NCBI RefSeq assembly: GCF_014839805.1 | Contig: NC_051129.1 | Coordinates: 9,738,920-9,802,919 of the forward strand | Origin: Manduca sexta | Taxonomy: Eukaryota; Arthropoda; Insecta; Lepidoptera; Sphingidae | Direction: 5' to 3' | DNA: 64,000 bases | Shown here: one piece after another, positions 23,334 to 35,831 of the stretch | Numbering within the stretch: the stretch's first letter is position 1 | Layout: the number at the start of each line of letters is the position of its first letter | Translations under genes and position numbers: made by a program | Notes under the pieces: model-generated | Seen by the model: only the letters and a program-made list of their open reading frames with translations | What the model was told of the DNA's origin: nothing | Databases searched by the model: none

Positions 23334-23416
23334 TCATCAGTCGACATTCTATTGGAGCCGACTTCATTTACCGTTAGGTGCAGTGGGGGTCACTTTGCGC
23401 TTTCCCTATAAAAAAG
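23334..23416 (-). repeat. R3 fragment (end portion)
   Basis: CATCAGTCGACATTCTATTGG, then GGTGCAGTGGGGGTCAC and CCCTATAAAAAAG, is the R3 end in reverse orientation. Confidence 0.5.
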
Positions 23417-23777
23417 GTAAACTCGAGTGAAGAAAATCAAAAAACGCAGCTATTCATTCAACTAATCTACCTATAGGTGACTACTACTCACATAATGCAG
23501 TCCCAGATACTTGGCATAATCCTAAAAAAGGCACTGACGAACAAATGCATAAATTTTCCTGAACTTTCACTATGTCAACGCTATCTTAAGCATGCTTTTA
23601 GGAATAATTGATTAATGTCATTATGCACTTTTAATGGCTCGATAAGACAACTAATCTAGCAGTAAATTCACGAATATTTATTGTTCCTACCACGTAGAGG
23701 CCCACCTCCCAATGAATTTTGCATCTATGAACTTTTAGCGACTTTCTAATAACAGCAAATTTTAAATTCTACTGGTG

Positions 23778-24019
23778 CTGGTGGTAGGTCTCTCATATGT
23801 GAGAGTCCGCGTGTATAGGTAACACCAAAATTTGTATTTCTGCCGCCAAATAGCAGTGTGTAGTAATCGTTGTATTTTGGTTTGAGTGACATTGTAGCCA
23901 GTGTAACTACTGAACATAATAAGACATAACATCTCATGTCTCAGGACAGCGAGCGCAGTGGAATAAACAATACTTTGACGAACGGCAAGCTCATCTCGTC
24001 ATACTAAGCATTAAAAAAA
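23778..24019 (+). repeat. R2 retroposon copy, diverged
   Basis: CTGGTGGTAGGTCTCTCATATG ... TGTAGCCAGTGTAACTACTG ... GAACGGCAAGCTCATCTCGTC and an A-rich end. The middle is shortened near 23965. Confidence 0.6.
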
Positions 24020-24094
24020 TAACTTACCAGGCCCCTTATAATGCCACAAAATACGCGACTAGGAAGTCGATGTCATTTATTTTAATGTTTTTAA

Positions 24095-24180
24095 TTAGTG
24101 AAGAGACCAATTCGTCAGTCACGTGTTAGTCTCTCAACCAATAATAATAAAACGACACGGAATTGTGCCGTGTTTTTAGC
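24095..24180. mobile_element. Half copy of the palindromic-end MITE
   Basis: CAGTCACGTGTTAGTCTCTC and AAACGACACGGAATTGTGCCGTG correspond to the right half of the element at 10550-10683. Confidence 0.5.
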
Positions 24181-25335
24181 ACATTCCAAGCACGCATGTC
24201 TCTCGACTTGTAGAGAGTTGGTGTTAACTGTCATTTTATTAACGATATTACTACTAGATATTGGAATCAACAATATAGCCAGTTATAGTCGGCTATGTCT
24301 ATGCCATCTTATGTTTCTGGGTGACGAGAGCAGAACGCTGGTATGCATAGCTTTATAGATCAGTACTGTGAACTGCCGCATAGCGCCTTGTAAACCAAAC
24401 TTCTGCTGTTTCTATATTAACGAGTAATCTTCTCGGTTCGTCATGTGCATAAAAAAAATTGCCATTTACACAACAATGCGTAGGCCGTACATTATATATG
24501 TGACTTTTGGGCATACTTATATATTTGACTCGAATAATGAATGCGAACGTATAGTTTGCGAGACGAGCCAACCGCTAATAATTCTTTGCCGGCAAATGTA
24601 TGGATCCCCAGAGTAAAACCGTTGCCACAGCTCTGTTAATACAAAACCACATGCAGAAAATAGTGTTATAAGATACATTTTAAAGGTCTTACAAGCCTAT
24701 ATATATTTCTGTTTGCGAGCAAATTAGCAGTCTCCATGTGCGTATTGGATATTAGATTGGTGCGACCTTGGATATTTGTAACTTTAATCTCATTGCCATA
24801 CGAAAAAGAGTAAAATATAAAAAAAATTAGATCTTGAACATTCTATTCTCAACTTTGTTTATCGTTAATATGGATCAATTTTCTTTTTTATTACCTCCCA
24901 ACAAGGCGTCGAAAGAATGCTGAAGATTACTTACATGAGAACGAAAATTCAAACCAATTCCATACCAATCACACTACGTTCTCGTAAAATCAAAATTTCA
25001 TCTTTCGTATCAAAGGTCGCACTGTAAACATAACGATTATCGTCCTTTGAGATTGTCATCAGAAGGGTCGCTCGGACCCGCACGTGACGGGTTGCTGTGA
25101 CGTAAAAACTCGTCATGGTTCTTGGGTGCGTGTTAACCCTGTGAATGCGTACGTGAGATCGGGATACTAATTTCGCAGATCCAATTGGTGTTTTTATGTA
25201 GTTGACGAAGGAACTTTAACCTAACAGCCAATATTGGACAATTTATTATACCAATTTTTAAAAACAATATTCGAGATACAAGTTTTTTATATGATCTTTA
25301 TAACGTAATGTTATGCTAAAACCTTTAATTAAAAA
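24181..25335. other. Gene-free stretch with a CpG-richer patch
   Basis: No exon recognised. At 25060-25150 the DNA is less AT-rich and has CACGTGACGGG and TGTGACGTAAAA (E-box- and CRE-like words). This could be regulatory but is unsupported beyond the words. Confidence 0.3.
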
Positions 25336-25655
25336 GCGGCGATAGACTTATTGGGAGTAGAACGGAAAGCCGTTACGAATGCCCGCCGCGCAGGTTCAAA
25401 CCCAAGGACACGCAAATCTGACTTTTCTAAAGTTTTGTGTGTTTTATTTATGAATTATCGCTTGCTTTAACGGTCAATGAAAATATGGTGCGGAAACCTT
25501 CATATCTGAATTCTCCATAATAATTTCGAAGGAAAGTAAAGTCTACCAACCCGCGCTAGGCCTGCGCGGTGGACTAAGACCTAAACTCTTTCAGTAGTAG
25601 AGGAGGCCAGTGCCCAACAGTGGGACAGTATATAATACAGGGCTGATATTATAAT
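25336..25655 (+). mobile_element. SINE A copy
   Basis: It starts GCGGCGATAGACTTATTGGG with GGTTCAAACCC as box B, and ends TATAATACAGGGCTGATATTATA. It is full-length but diverged (an extra CGC near box B). No clear target-site duplication. Confidence 0.75.
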
Positions 25656-26682
25656 TAACTTAAACAAAATTACTTTTTCTTTTGTAGATATTAAAGTGTA
25701 TGTTTAGTTTTAAAACATCACGAAATTTATCGCTTATTACTTTAACCTTTACAAAGTAAAACGAAACTTCAATCTCAAACTTGCATGAATTAAGAAAACT
25801 TATTTTTAGTATTCGCCATATTTTCGTTACAATTTTATCGGTAAAAGAAATTCCAAAATTAAATATTCTCCGATATAAAACTAGATAATGCGACGGAATT
25901 TTTTATATTGTTTTTCTAAGCAGAATGAGCTAAGGAATTTGAGACCGTACAGCCCGAGGCGAATAAAATATTAATCTCAGGTATCAATTTCTTTCTAATA
26001 AATACCTCTATGAATGTATAAGAACAAAGGAAGCCAGAATACTTAGAAAATCAATAATAAACCAGAATAAGTATTATTTTTATTAGTGGAAAATTCTAAT
26101 TAGGCCTTCGTTACCCACAACTGCACTAATCTGGCTGTTAGTTTTCCAATAATTGTAAAAATAAAATATTCGAAATATATATTTAGAGATCTTGTCATTA
26201 TTTTAAGTCGAATAACGATCGTCATATTACAATTTTTATTTATTTAAATATTTATAGAACGTTGGAGGAAGCCTTTACTCTCCAGGAAGGGTCTTCAAAA
26301 ATAATATATATAAGTACATACTTAGTAAATTGAATAAAAAGGTAATAAATAAAGGCTTCATTATTATTATTTAAATGTTAATACTCTATTAATTATTTAC
26401 GCAAACATTAGACTTCATGCATTTCGCGGAAACTTACTCCAAACTTATATTGTTAACAACTAGGAAACACACTTATGAATATTATATTACTTTTAATAGC
26501 ACCTGTATTGTGACCTAAATTCAAAACCCGTAATAAAAAAATACTATCATTTTATTGAGTGGTAGAAAGTGCGAAATTACCTCATAGTTCATTATTAGTT
26601 AGACAACAATCAAGTTGTTTAAAAAAATAAAATAAGCAAGAGACAAAAACAAACACACGCAGATTAATCTTATTAAATAAAT
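25656..26682. other. Gene-free stretch
   Basis: AT-rich. Nothing recognised. Confidence 0.4.
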
Positions 26683-26975
26683 CGGATCTCAAAAGACTGG
26701 CAGCCAGACTTGAAAACACTGCGTGCTCATACTGCGTAGATCGAACCGTCAACAGCTAAAAAAAATTAACGTTGTATAATTATAAAATGTAGGTAAATAT
26801 CGTAACTTTGACTTGCTGATGACCAACACCTCAGTTCGTCCCGCGACCATGAAGGCTTCAAAATCTCGGGAGAAAATAGTAATATAAATAACAAGCGATA
26901 AAATCCGTAAATAATTTTATAACAATTTCTAAAATTCACGTAAACATAAGAAATTAGAAACCAAAAAATAATTTA
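26683..26975 (+). mobile_element. Penelope-like element 3' end, 5'-truncated
   Basis: It begins in the last PLE codons: one frame reads LKRLAARLENTACSYCVDR..VNS and a stop, closely matching the frame at 57190-57281. Then come TGTAGGTAAATATCGTAACTTTG, the CCATGAAGGCTTCAAAATCTCGGGAG box, GCGATAAAATCCG and CACGTAAACATAAGAAAT. About 75 bp of coding sequence is left. Confidence 0.7.
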
Positions 26976-27558
26976 ACATACCTACATATATACTAATTAA
27001 AATTAAATTTTTCTTTTTGTATATATTTTGTTTATGTACTTATCTAACATAGCTAACAATTTTATATTACAAACATAAAAACACGTTGAATTTAGAACCT
27101 CCTAATTTTTTGAAGTCAGTTAAAAATAAAAAGTTTGAACCCTAAGTCCAACTCTTCTAAATTGCCGAAGCTAACTACTCTGCTGTAAAATAAAATAAAT
27201 ACGATATAATTGGAGTTAAGGGATGATCTTCAAGTACAAGGAAAATCTTTTAGGTCACACAGCTTACCGGATTAGCCTAACCTTCACAAAACCTCCATTT
27301 TGCGTTACCTAACACATTTTACGTTCTATTTTTAGACTGACCCGTATCAAGTTATAAAAAGATTTTGGGTTTGAAGATTGGCCCTTATTGTCAAGGAATT
27401 TCAATTATTCACAGATTTCATTTACCTCATCAATCAATCAATAATTCGTACTAATATTAGACTCAAATTGTACATTCAATTTATCATATCCGATAACTGA
27501 TTCTAATGAATATCTTTACGTAAAACACAAACGTCACTTCTTAGATGTGATGTATTAT

Positions 27559-27720
27559 TTTTTTTATTGCTTGAATGACGAGACGAGCTTACTGTTCGCC
27601 TGATGGTAAGTGATACGACCGCCCATAAACAGCAGAAACACCATCCAACACCTTAAATTACAAAGTATTGTTTGGTATTCCACTGCGCTCGCCATCTGAG
27701 ATATGAGATGTTAAGGCTTA
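27559..27720 (-). repeat. R2 retroposon 3' half, reverse orientation
   Basis: TTTTTATTGCTTGAATGACGAG, CTTACTGTTCGCCTGATGG, CACCATCCAACACC and CTGCGCTCGCCATCTGAG are R2 words in reverse complement. It breaks off after GATGTTAAGG. Confidence 0.65.
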
Positions 27721-28021
27721 TCTTTCAACAATTTTCAAACCGTTTCTAAAGAGGAAATGTTTTATAAACGAGACATATTAAAAATCCGAGCGTCAGTAAC
27801 CTTTTCTGATTCAATGAAGCTGAAATAGAAAGGTAGCAGAAGGGGCGAATCGCGATACCGAAAAAAAAGTGTTGTTAGATATCTCACAAGCGTAGGTAAT
27901 ATTATGGTATTTTAAGGCTTGCGTCAAAGCAGCAAACGTACACAGTTCGATGCTAAAATTAGTAATGAATACGATAGATTGTTGGTACGGCATGAATATT
28001 AAACTTGTATGACTGCTTCGG

Positions 28022-28650
28022 TGGCGTGGTTGTATTAGGTGTGGAACGGCCGCTCTTAGGTCTCGGCTTCAAACCGTGGGCTGGAAAAGTGATATTGGGC
28101 CTTTTTTCTATCAAAAAAGCGGCGATAGCCTAGTTGGTTGTGGAACGGATTGCCGAGACGAATGCCCGCAGGTTCAAATCCCAAGGACACACACCTCTGA
28201 CTTTTCTAAAAAAATATGTGTGTATTCTTTGTGAATTATCGCTTGCTTTAACGGTGAAGGAAAACATCATGAGGAAACCTGCATACCTGAGACATACTAT
28301 TAGGAATTTTCGAGGGTGTGTGAAGCCTAACAACCCGCACTAGGTCAGCGTGGTGGACTAAGGCCTAATACCTCTCAGTAGTAGAGGAGGCTCGAGCCCA
28401 GCAGTGGGACAGTATATAATACAGGGCTGATATTATATTATTATATTATCTTTCAGCCCGGAGTTGAAGTTTTTTGTGCCTAATATTGGGTCTTTCTTGG
28501 GAGTTTGGAGTTTGTGCCGTATATGGAAATAGGCTTGCTTCGCATTGCATTATAAGAAGGGACCCATACATGGAAAAGTGAATGCTCTATAGCACCTCTG
28601 TACCCCTTCAGGGATAAAGACGTGATTTGTGTTTGTTTTTGGTGTGTTTA
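28022..28650 (+). mobile_element. SINE B interrupted by SINE A
   Basis: The SINE B head (GGTGGCGTGGTTGTATTAGG, then GGCTTCAAACCGTGGGCTGG and GATATTGGG) runs to about 28110. The body resumes at about 28450 (CAGCCCGGAGTTGAAG ... CCCTTCAGGGATAAAGACGTG). SINE A lies between the two halves, so SINE B is older at this locus. Confidence 0.65.
28119..28449 (+). mobile_element. SINE A nested in SINE B
   Basis: Box A TAGCCTAGTTGG is at 28126-28137 and box B GGTTCAAATCC at 28171-28181, both well conserved. The 3' end TACAGGGCTGATATTA is followed by (TTATAT)n. Frames 28130-28333 and 28134-28343 are SINE-derived. Confidence 0.8.
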
Positions 28651-29226
28651 TTATTTCAAAACAGTAAAATGCGCCTGTGGCCACATGTCAGCATAACCAC
28701 GTTGAAGAATAATCTTTAACAGTAATAAAAAAATATATATACTTTATTTATCAGGCAGGAGAACAAACTTGCACTTATGATACGTCAAAACAAGTTATAA
28801 TAATAGTTATTATTACTAAATTACATTTAAATCAATTATATAACTACGAACATTTAACTTAGGGATACAATTTTTAAAACAAGCTCAAGGTAATCCAAAG
28901 TAGCCAGTTCGGGCTGACAGGTAAAGCGAAATAACAAGACAACGCGTCGCGATCTTCGCCGATAAAGACAATATGACCCTACCTTAGCAAACCTACCAAC
29001 CTTTCACTAGCTATCTTAGTGATGGCTATCTAAAGAAGAAAGACAGAAAGAAACTCCGGGCTTATTTATTTGTGATCAATTGTCTTTTTTTTTAAGTCCT
29101 TTGTATACAAAATCACTTTTATTATAATATGTTATATAAGCTGGTACAAACTCATCACCAATAATATAGAATAAGTTCTATGAAAAACCTAGACATGCAA
29201 CGTACGTATTATATTCGATAATATTT
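28651..29226. other. Gene-free stretch
   Basis: No recognised feature. Confidence 0.4.
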
Positions 29227-29468
29227 GCTGGTGGTACAATATATTTTATATCCGTCCGGATAGCAACCTGCGTACACAAGGTATTAAAACCCGCTATAGT
29301 AGCCCATGTGTGTCGCGTTCCGGGATCAGCCTGTGTATATCCGGTTCCAAGAGGCCGGCATAATTGTATCCAGTGCTGAAGGGTGGACAGTGGACATTCA
29401 ATTGGATCCCACTCCACTTACCATCAGGTGCAGTGGAGTAAAAGTGCCATTTCCTTACAAAAAAAAAT
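29227..29468 (-). repeat. R3 copy, nearly complete
   Basis: TGCTGGTGGTACAATATATT, GGATAGCAACC, GTATTAAAACCCGC, GTTCCGGGATCAGCCTGTG, GGCCGGCATAATTG, ACTTACCATCAGGTGCAG, then an A-rich end. A good representative of the family. Confidence 0.7.
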
Positions 29469-29470
29469 AT

Positions 29471-30189
29471 GTTAGTTACTAGTACATGTAAGTGCGTGTA
29501 TGAACTATAAAATGGTCTCCATGGACTCAGCCCCTATTCCACCCCTTAAGTAAACGCCCCTCGTCAAATATAACTCGACCAAATACAAAAGTCACACTGT
29601 CAATTAAACTTCCAAATAAAATGACAATAAAACGACTACTACCTACAATAGCTGCATAATACCTTAACCAACACACTTAAATATTGTAAACCCTTCATTT
29701 TTAAACGTATATATCCCACGAGACAGCGGCAACGTTATCGCGAAAATGTAAACACCAAATTAAACTGATAATATTTTTATCAATTCTTCGTACAAAGTTA
29801 TGAATTTTCACGGTTCCTAACTTTTTTACGTATCGCGTGCGTAGTAGATAACGTTTGATGCCTAATTGTAAATATTTTATCCAAATTTTAGCTTTTACCT
29901 TTGTAGTTTATTTGTAGTGTCATGTATTTTTCACTTATAAAAACGTTAACAAAACTTAAACGTAAACATCGAATACTTAAGCTGAAACTTAGGCTCAAAC
30001 TTTCCTATATAGGGTTGAATTCCAAGAATACCACTAAACGTTACATCTTATAAACTCGAGAACGTCTAAAACATATACCTTGTACTCGACCTTGTAACAC
30101 GAGTAAATTGATCTAAAGTATTATCACGCAGTTATTCAGAAGGTACAAAGAGCTAAAATTATTATTTAATGCATTTTTTTCTGATTTTG
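29471..30189. other. Gene-free stretch
   Basis: AT-rich. Nothing recognised. Confidence 0.4.
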
Positions 30190-30323
30190 ATATGTACACA
30201 GCAAAGTGACCCCACTGGACCTAATGGTAAGTAGGGTCCAATAGAAAGTTGACTGACGAGATATAATTACCCCTTGTCCGTCGACACGATTATGCCGGCT
30301 TGTTGGAGCTGGATATACACATT
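30190..30323 (+). repeat. R3 fragment joined to a PLE tail
   Basis: R3 words (GCAAAGTGACCCCACTG, GTCCAATAGAAAG, CGATTATGCCGGCTTGTTGG) stop at the GGATATACACA position. The following 30325-30365 has TTAGCGTAAACATAAGAAATCATT, the last block of the PLE tail. Confidence 0.6.
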
Positions 30324-30365
30324 TCGATGTCTTGACATTAGCGTAAACATAAGAAATCATTAAAA

Positions 30366-31191
30366 ACTTCTCGCTTATTTCAGAATAATCATACTAATAC
30401 TGAAATTGATTTCGCACGTAGACGAGTATTGGAGGAAGCGATCATACATTCATAAGGGAAAGTGGCTGACACCGCAACGGTAAATCCACGATACAATCGC
30501 GTATCAAAGAGGGCTTAATGGAATTTTGGATTCCCTGTGGTGTTAAATCATAATTATTAAATAAAACTAAATTTTATTATGACTCAAAGCATTGCCCGTC
30601 ACTCTTTTAAATACAGGAATAAACTTGTATTTTATAATAAATACAGATAATAAAACAAAAATACCGCAGAGGTTAGTCATTCTGGTAACAAACAAAAACA
30701 TTTTTATAATCTGCTTAGGGCATCGATTAGGGTTAATGATATGAAATGAGTAGGAAAATATCACCAAACTATTAGTAGGTAAATCATAACCTACGAGTAT
30801 ACGACCCCTTGTCAACAAAAAAAAACAAACACCTCGAATTCAAGACCTCCTTTTTAAAGACAGTTAAAAAGTAAACGTTCTTATTTCAAAAATCGCAAAT
30901 ACTCAGCGAAGTCTCGAAGCTATTAGAGATGTTATTATAAATATGTACATAATATTTGAATAGTTTTGAAATGCAGCTATCTTAAGACCGAGTTCTAGAA
31001 ATTTCAATAATGTTGACCAAGCAGCTTTTCTCGTAAGCCGTATATTAACATCGCAACGGGAATATAACTGGTTATATTTCATTTTGTTTATTTTTATACG
31101 TTTATTCAAATTAGTTTTATCTGCAACGTAATTGACTACCAAATTTGTACATTATGCACCAAGTTAGCTGATACTTTGCCATACAAATTTT
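30366..31191. other. Gene-free stretch
   Basis: AT-rich. A repeat E tail lies near 30825-30875 (ACCTCCTTTTTAAAGACAGTT). No exon. Confidence 0.35.
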
Positions 31192-31330
31192 GTCTCTGTG
31201 GTCTAGCAGTAGCAGTATATGATTGGGTCATGGGTTCGAATCCCAAGTGACATAACAATTTTTGCTCAGGCTGGATCCCAAAGGCGAGGCTGATCTGTGC
31301 CGACGATAAGTCGTAAAAACTATAACGGAC
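31192..31330 (+). mobile_element. SINE C (tRNA-derived head)
   Basis: Box A TGGTCTAGCAG at 31199-31209 and a perfect box B GGTTCGAATCC at 31233-31243, spaced as in a tRNA promoter. The rest (GCTCAGGCTGGATCCC ... CCGACGATAAGTCG) does not fold as a functional tRNA, so a SINE is preferred. Only one copy is seen here. Confidence 0.5.
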
Positions 31331-32369
31331 AACCACGTGATTCTAGAGGTTCATTTTGAGGTACAGCTTAAAAAGATTCTAAGAATTCCTTCCAGAATAC
31401 TATTATATAATGGAGTTTCTCTAATTAACTTTACCCTGCATAACTTACAACGAAATTATTTGTACATTTTACATAATTCATTGTTAGTGCTAGACATTCA
31501 GAATATTTTAATATCCATACTATTTACCGCGTAATTAATAATTTTACTTGGATGTTTACGTAAAAAAATTCTTAGTCATATAATAAGTAGTTCCGTCATT
31601 TACCGAAAGATGTCGCTGATTTAAAATAAAGTATTGTTCAATTTGCTTTTTGCTAAATCAACTATAGAGTTTCTTTTAATAATATCATATTTTTTATTAA
31701 AGCTCCAAATCGTTTTACCTTTGTTTAAAAAATACAAATATTTCCTTCGAAAAAACGTTAGTATTATTACACAAACAAATAATAAAAAATATGACTTATA
31801 TTCAGTCCAGGGAGATTTGTGTTGAAATCAGTAAGGGACATAAACTGATGGAGGCATCCGTTTGACAGGGGAGACACACATCCCCATCACCTATTGACAT
31901 GACATGCATTATTTATGAGGATCCATTTTGAAAGATTTTTATTATTTTTTATATATGCTTGATGATACAGCGATCATCGATAAGCAGCACCAACCCTATC
32001 TAGAAATTCGAATTTTAAACTTGTGAGTGATGATGCCATATTAGACTGAAGACGATGATATTAACAGATTTGTTGATTTTATATGCGGAATATAATACAA
32101 TAGTATGTTACTCTTAGAGGCACAAATCAAAAACTAATCGGAATTACTATCGCGTACAACGAACCTACCCTCTAGTAAAATAAATAATTTTATTTATTAA
32201 GTACAGTTACTAACTCCACACTAAACGATAGTAATTATTGTGATTAAAATTAAAAATTAAATAACTCTGAAAACTTAATAATACACAATTCAGTTTATTA
32301 AAAACAGTAACGCACAAAAAATCAGTGGTCAGTCTGTTAAATATATCTTAAATGTGGGTAAGATTCAAA
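31331..32369. other. Gene-free stretch
   Basis: AT-rich. Small frames at 31337-31534 and 31634-31825 have no motif. Confidence 0.4.
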
Positions 32370-33043
32370 CTTATAACTAGGGCCCGGATAAATATGTATA
32401 AAAAAATACAAAATATGTACATATAATATGGACCAAAAATCTGAAATATGGCAAAAATATGGAGTATAAAACAACAATACCTTTCATTTTAAACATTCTT
32501 TATTTTGAAAAAACAGTTACTGTTACAGTAAGAGTCATATTTTAAAAAAACTTTTAAAAAGGTAGCGAAATGTTGAATTCAAATTCTATAAAAATTATCG
32601 TTTCATCAAAAATATATATATTTTTTTTATTCTATCGCGGTTATTTATATTACATATTTATCCCGACGTTTCGAAGACTTTGCAGCCCTTTCGGACGACC
32701 AACACCTTAGTCCGCCCCGTGACCATGAAGGCTGCAGTCTTCGAAACGTCGAGAGAAAAATATAATATGTAGTAGCGCAAAGCTAGATATGTAAGTACGT
32801 AAAAATACAACGACACGCAACCAGCTCAAAACGTCACGTACGTATGATGTTTGAAAATATGGATGATGGTGATATTTTTTTGTAAAATATGGACTTAACC
32901 TTAAAATATAGGAAAATATGGAAAATAAAAATTAGTTTTTCACAATCCATATACAGTAATAGATCTAGAGAATAAGTTCTAGATCGAAAATCCCGTAAAT
33001 TAAAAATAAGTATTTACATATTAATCCGGGCCCTACTTATAAC
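32370..33043. mobile_element. hAT-like non-autonomous element with 8-bp target-site duplications
   Basis: The element is 32378-33035. The left end TAGGGCCCGGATAAATATG and the right end, read in reverse complement as TAGGGCCCGGATTAATATG, differ at one base over 19. CTTATAAC flanks it on both sides (32370-32377, 33036-33043). An 8-bp TSD with such ends fits the hAT superfamily. Several AATATGG words lie near the ends on one strand (32423-32466, 32855-32930), which may be subterminal transposase sites. No transposase frame remains, and the middle is occupied by PLE tails. Confidence 0.8.
32633..32765. mobile_element. Two Penelope-like tails in inverted arrangement
   Basis: CCCGACGTTTCGAAGACTTTGCAGCC (32662-32687) faces GGCTGCAGTCTTCGAAACGTC (from 32730). 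The left copy also has TCTATCGCGG. Between them is ACCAACACCTTAGTCCGCCCC, the segment that precedes the box in the copies at 26820 and 57355. The insert is inside the hAT-like element. Confidence 0.65.
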
Positions 33044-33335
33044 CAATTTTAATAATTGCAAGCATGACTACACTTTTGTAGATTATAGAAAGTCAAGAAA
33101 ACTCTAATATCAAAGAAAAACAGTCTTCCTTTTCCGAATTGTTAACTATTAACTCCATCTTTTAGTAACAATGTCGCATACTGGCTGGCGGATTGCAAGG
33201 CATTAAAGTTCCTGCTAAGAATTTCTTGGAAATCCCCAGATATCTCTCTCAAGCAGGATTTTCTCAAACGACAAAGAAGGTAAAAATATAATAGAACCTT
33301 TTCATTTGCCTGTATACATCATGAGTCACTATTTT
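33044..33335. other. Gene-free stretch
   Basis: Nothing recognised. Confidence 0.35.
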
Positions 33336-33505
33336 CTCGCGAGGTTACCTGCATTCTGAGAATTCCCCGTAAGAATTTCAGTTATGTGAAATCTACTTAT
33401 CCGCAAGGCAGCGTGGTGAACTAAAACTTAAACCCTTCTAAGTAGAAGAGGTCGAAGCCTAGCAGTACGACAATATACTTATAATATAAAGAAGATCGAT
33501 ATTAT
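33336..33505 (+). mobile_element. SINE A 3' half, decayed
   Basis: GCGAGGTTACCTGCATTCTGAG, GGCAGCGTGGTGAACTAA, AGTAGAAGAGG and CGATATTATTTTA match the SINE A 3' half with many changes. Confidence 0.55.
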
Positions 33506-34261
33506 TTTAAGCTAATTTTATGACGCGTCCTATCTTTTACAGACAAATCCTTAATCGTTTCCATACTCTTGCTAGACGTTTTAATGTAAACTTTAACTGT
33601 ATAGTTTCCCAAATTAAAATACTTGCTAGCTTATTCAAAAACCAGTACACGATTCGATGCCTACGCGTTCCGAAATAATAAATGTGCACACAGTACCGTG
33701 GATTACATACGCGTTGTTAGCCACGAACACAGGATAAAGCCTTTATTTGTTGCATGGAAATGTGGGTATTAAGGTCATCGCACACTGTGGGCCGTAGCTT
33801 CAACTCGGTTTTCTTTTGACTGATTTTTAACGTTTGTTGTTTCGGCTGGGTAATTTAATTTGGCATTGAATGGTACTATAACTCGCACATGTATCTTAAA
33901 TTTCAACTCTATGACCTTCGTAATAAGTCGGTTTTGTGATGAACGATTTTGACTAATGATTTGAATTTTTCATAACTGATTTTTGACGAATTATAAGATT
34001 CAATAATACGCAGTTACAAAGGCCGAATTCAGAAATATTTATTGGTGTGTAACAAAGAAGATACCTATAATTTTTTTTTAATTCTCCTGCGTAGCTTTTT
34101 CGAATCTTTGTAGCCAATTCGAGGCCCACATAAACATCAACGGTTGAATGGCTAATTTACATAAGCGACATATTTTTGCAACACTAAGATTCTTACATAT
34201 TTTAAGTCGGCACTTTTTTCTAGAAAACACTTTTCACTTTTTTTTTCATTTTTCTTTTGAA
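33506..34261. other. Gene-free stretch
   Basis: Nothing recognised. Confidence 0.35.
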
Positions 34262-34585
34262 GCGGCGATACCCTAGTTGGTTGTGGAACTGACTGCCGAG
34301 ACGAATGTCCGCAGGTTCAAATCCCAAGGGCACACACCTCTAACTTTTCTAAAATTATGTGTGTATTACTTTGTGAAGTATCGCTCGTTTTAACGGTGAA
34401 GGAAAACATCGTGAGGAAACCTGCATGTCTGAGGAGTTCTGTATAGGAATTTCGAGGGTGTGTGAAGTCTACCAATCCGCATTAGGCCAGCGTGGTGGAC
34501 TAAGGCCTAATCCCTCTCAATAGTAGAGGAGGCCCGTGCCCAACAGTGGGACAGTATATAATACAGGGCCGATATTATATTATTA
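34262..34585 (+). mobile_element. SINE A, full-length copy
   Basis: GCGGCGATACCCTAGTTGGT, box B GGTTCAAATCC, GACTTTTCT-like linker, CGTGAGGAAACCTGC, AATCCCTCTCAATAGTAGAGG and a GGGCCGATATTATATTATTA end. Confidence 0.8.
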
Positions 34586-35831
34586 CTACTTTTTTCTATG
34601 TTTTTTTACCTAGTTAAAATTTTTCGACAAAAAATGTCGCTTAAGTCCTATCGCTTAATCTTTTCAACCGTCGATATGATTCGAAAATATTTCTAACATC
34701 AAAGTGCTGCAGAAATCGTAGCTACCCGTATTTGTTTTCAACAAACAGTATCCAAACCGACGCACTCACTTCCCCCAATCGAAGAACTCCATTAGACTGA
34801 GATGTGGAATGGAGCCTAAATATCAATTAGTCAGGTTAAGGATTAAGTGCCCCGTGAACAGTCGTATACACTCGTTAGCGCTCGTGGCTAGCCTAGAATT
34901 AATATCGTACCAATTTCATTGAAGGCTGAAGATTGATTTTGTGTTCTATTTTTAGATTATTGCAGTCTTGTATTAGTTAATATCAAGAGAAGGGATTTGG
35001 AGCTAGAAATCAGTTTGAAAAAGAAAAAAATACATAATATACAGTTATTTAAAAGTATGTCTGTAAATAGTATTTTTTTTGTGCAGCTACATTTGGAAAC
35101 ATCTTTTATTGACTACTAATATATCCTCTGAGACAATACTTATGTGGTAGGTCTTCACACCGAATGCATGTCCATACCCAGGGTAACATTTACCGCAGTC
35201 CTAGACACACAATCCACTGTATAACCTCATGGTTGTAACTACACATTAAGGCCTAGGAAGACTCGACAACATTTCCTAGCTTTCTCCCCTCCGCCCGTCT
35301 TATGAGACAAGATGTAAAAATGGATATGGGCAAAAAGGTACTACTTAGATTCATGCCACAACATAAGCAACTTATATATGTTTTTATATGATTACAATTG
35401 GAGTGCAAATATCATAAAATAGCCAAATCTTTCCTATAGAAACACATAAAAAACATAGAATTAGGAATATATTCCTTTTTGAAAGTCGGTTAAATATACC
35501 TCACTTAACAAAGATGAACACGGGAAGTGACCTCATTTGACTACAATAATGCACCGCACCGCAAAGTAACTTAATCATTCCGTTTGTTAACCATAGCCAT
35601 GAAACCACAGCGATTAAGATGGTACTTAATTTTGCAGCGGCTGAAATACTCAAACACATAATATGACTTGCTGGTCATGCATTTCTCTCTGAAGCTAGAG
35701 TATTTAAGTGACCAAAATTAGCCAAAGTTAATGTAAATCCAATATAAATATTATGGTTATTGCCTAGACTAGATTCGAAACTAGAATCTTAGGATTCATA
35801 CACTAGTAATAGTGCTACCAAACCTTTTATA
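34586..35831. other. Gene-free stretch
   Basis: AT-rich. A repeat E tail is at 35455-35495. No exon. Confidence 0.35.

Noticed and set aside
31199..31243. tRNA gene suggested by box A and a perfect box B
   Set aside because: No acceptor stem or cloverleaf could be formed; a SINE head is more likely.
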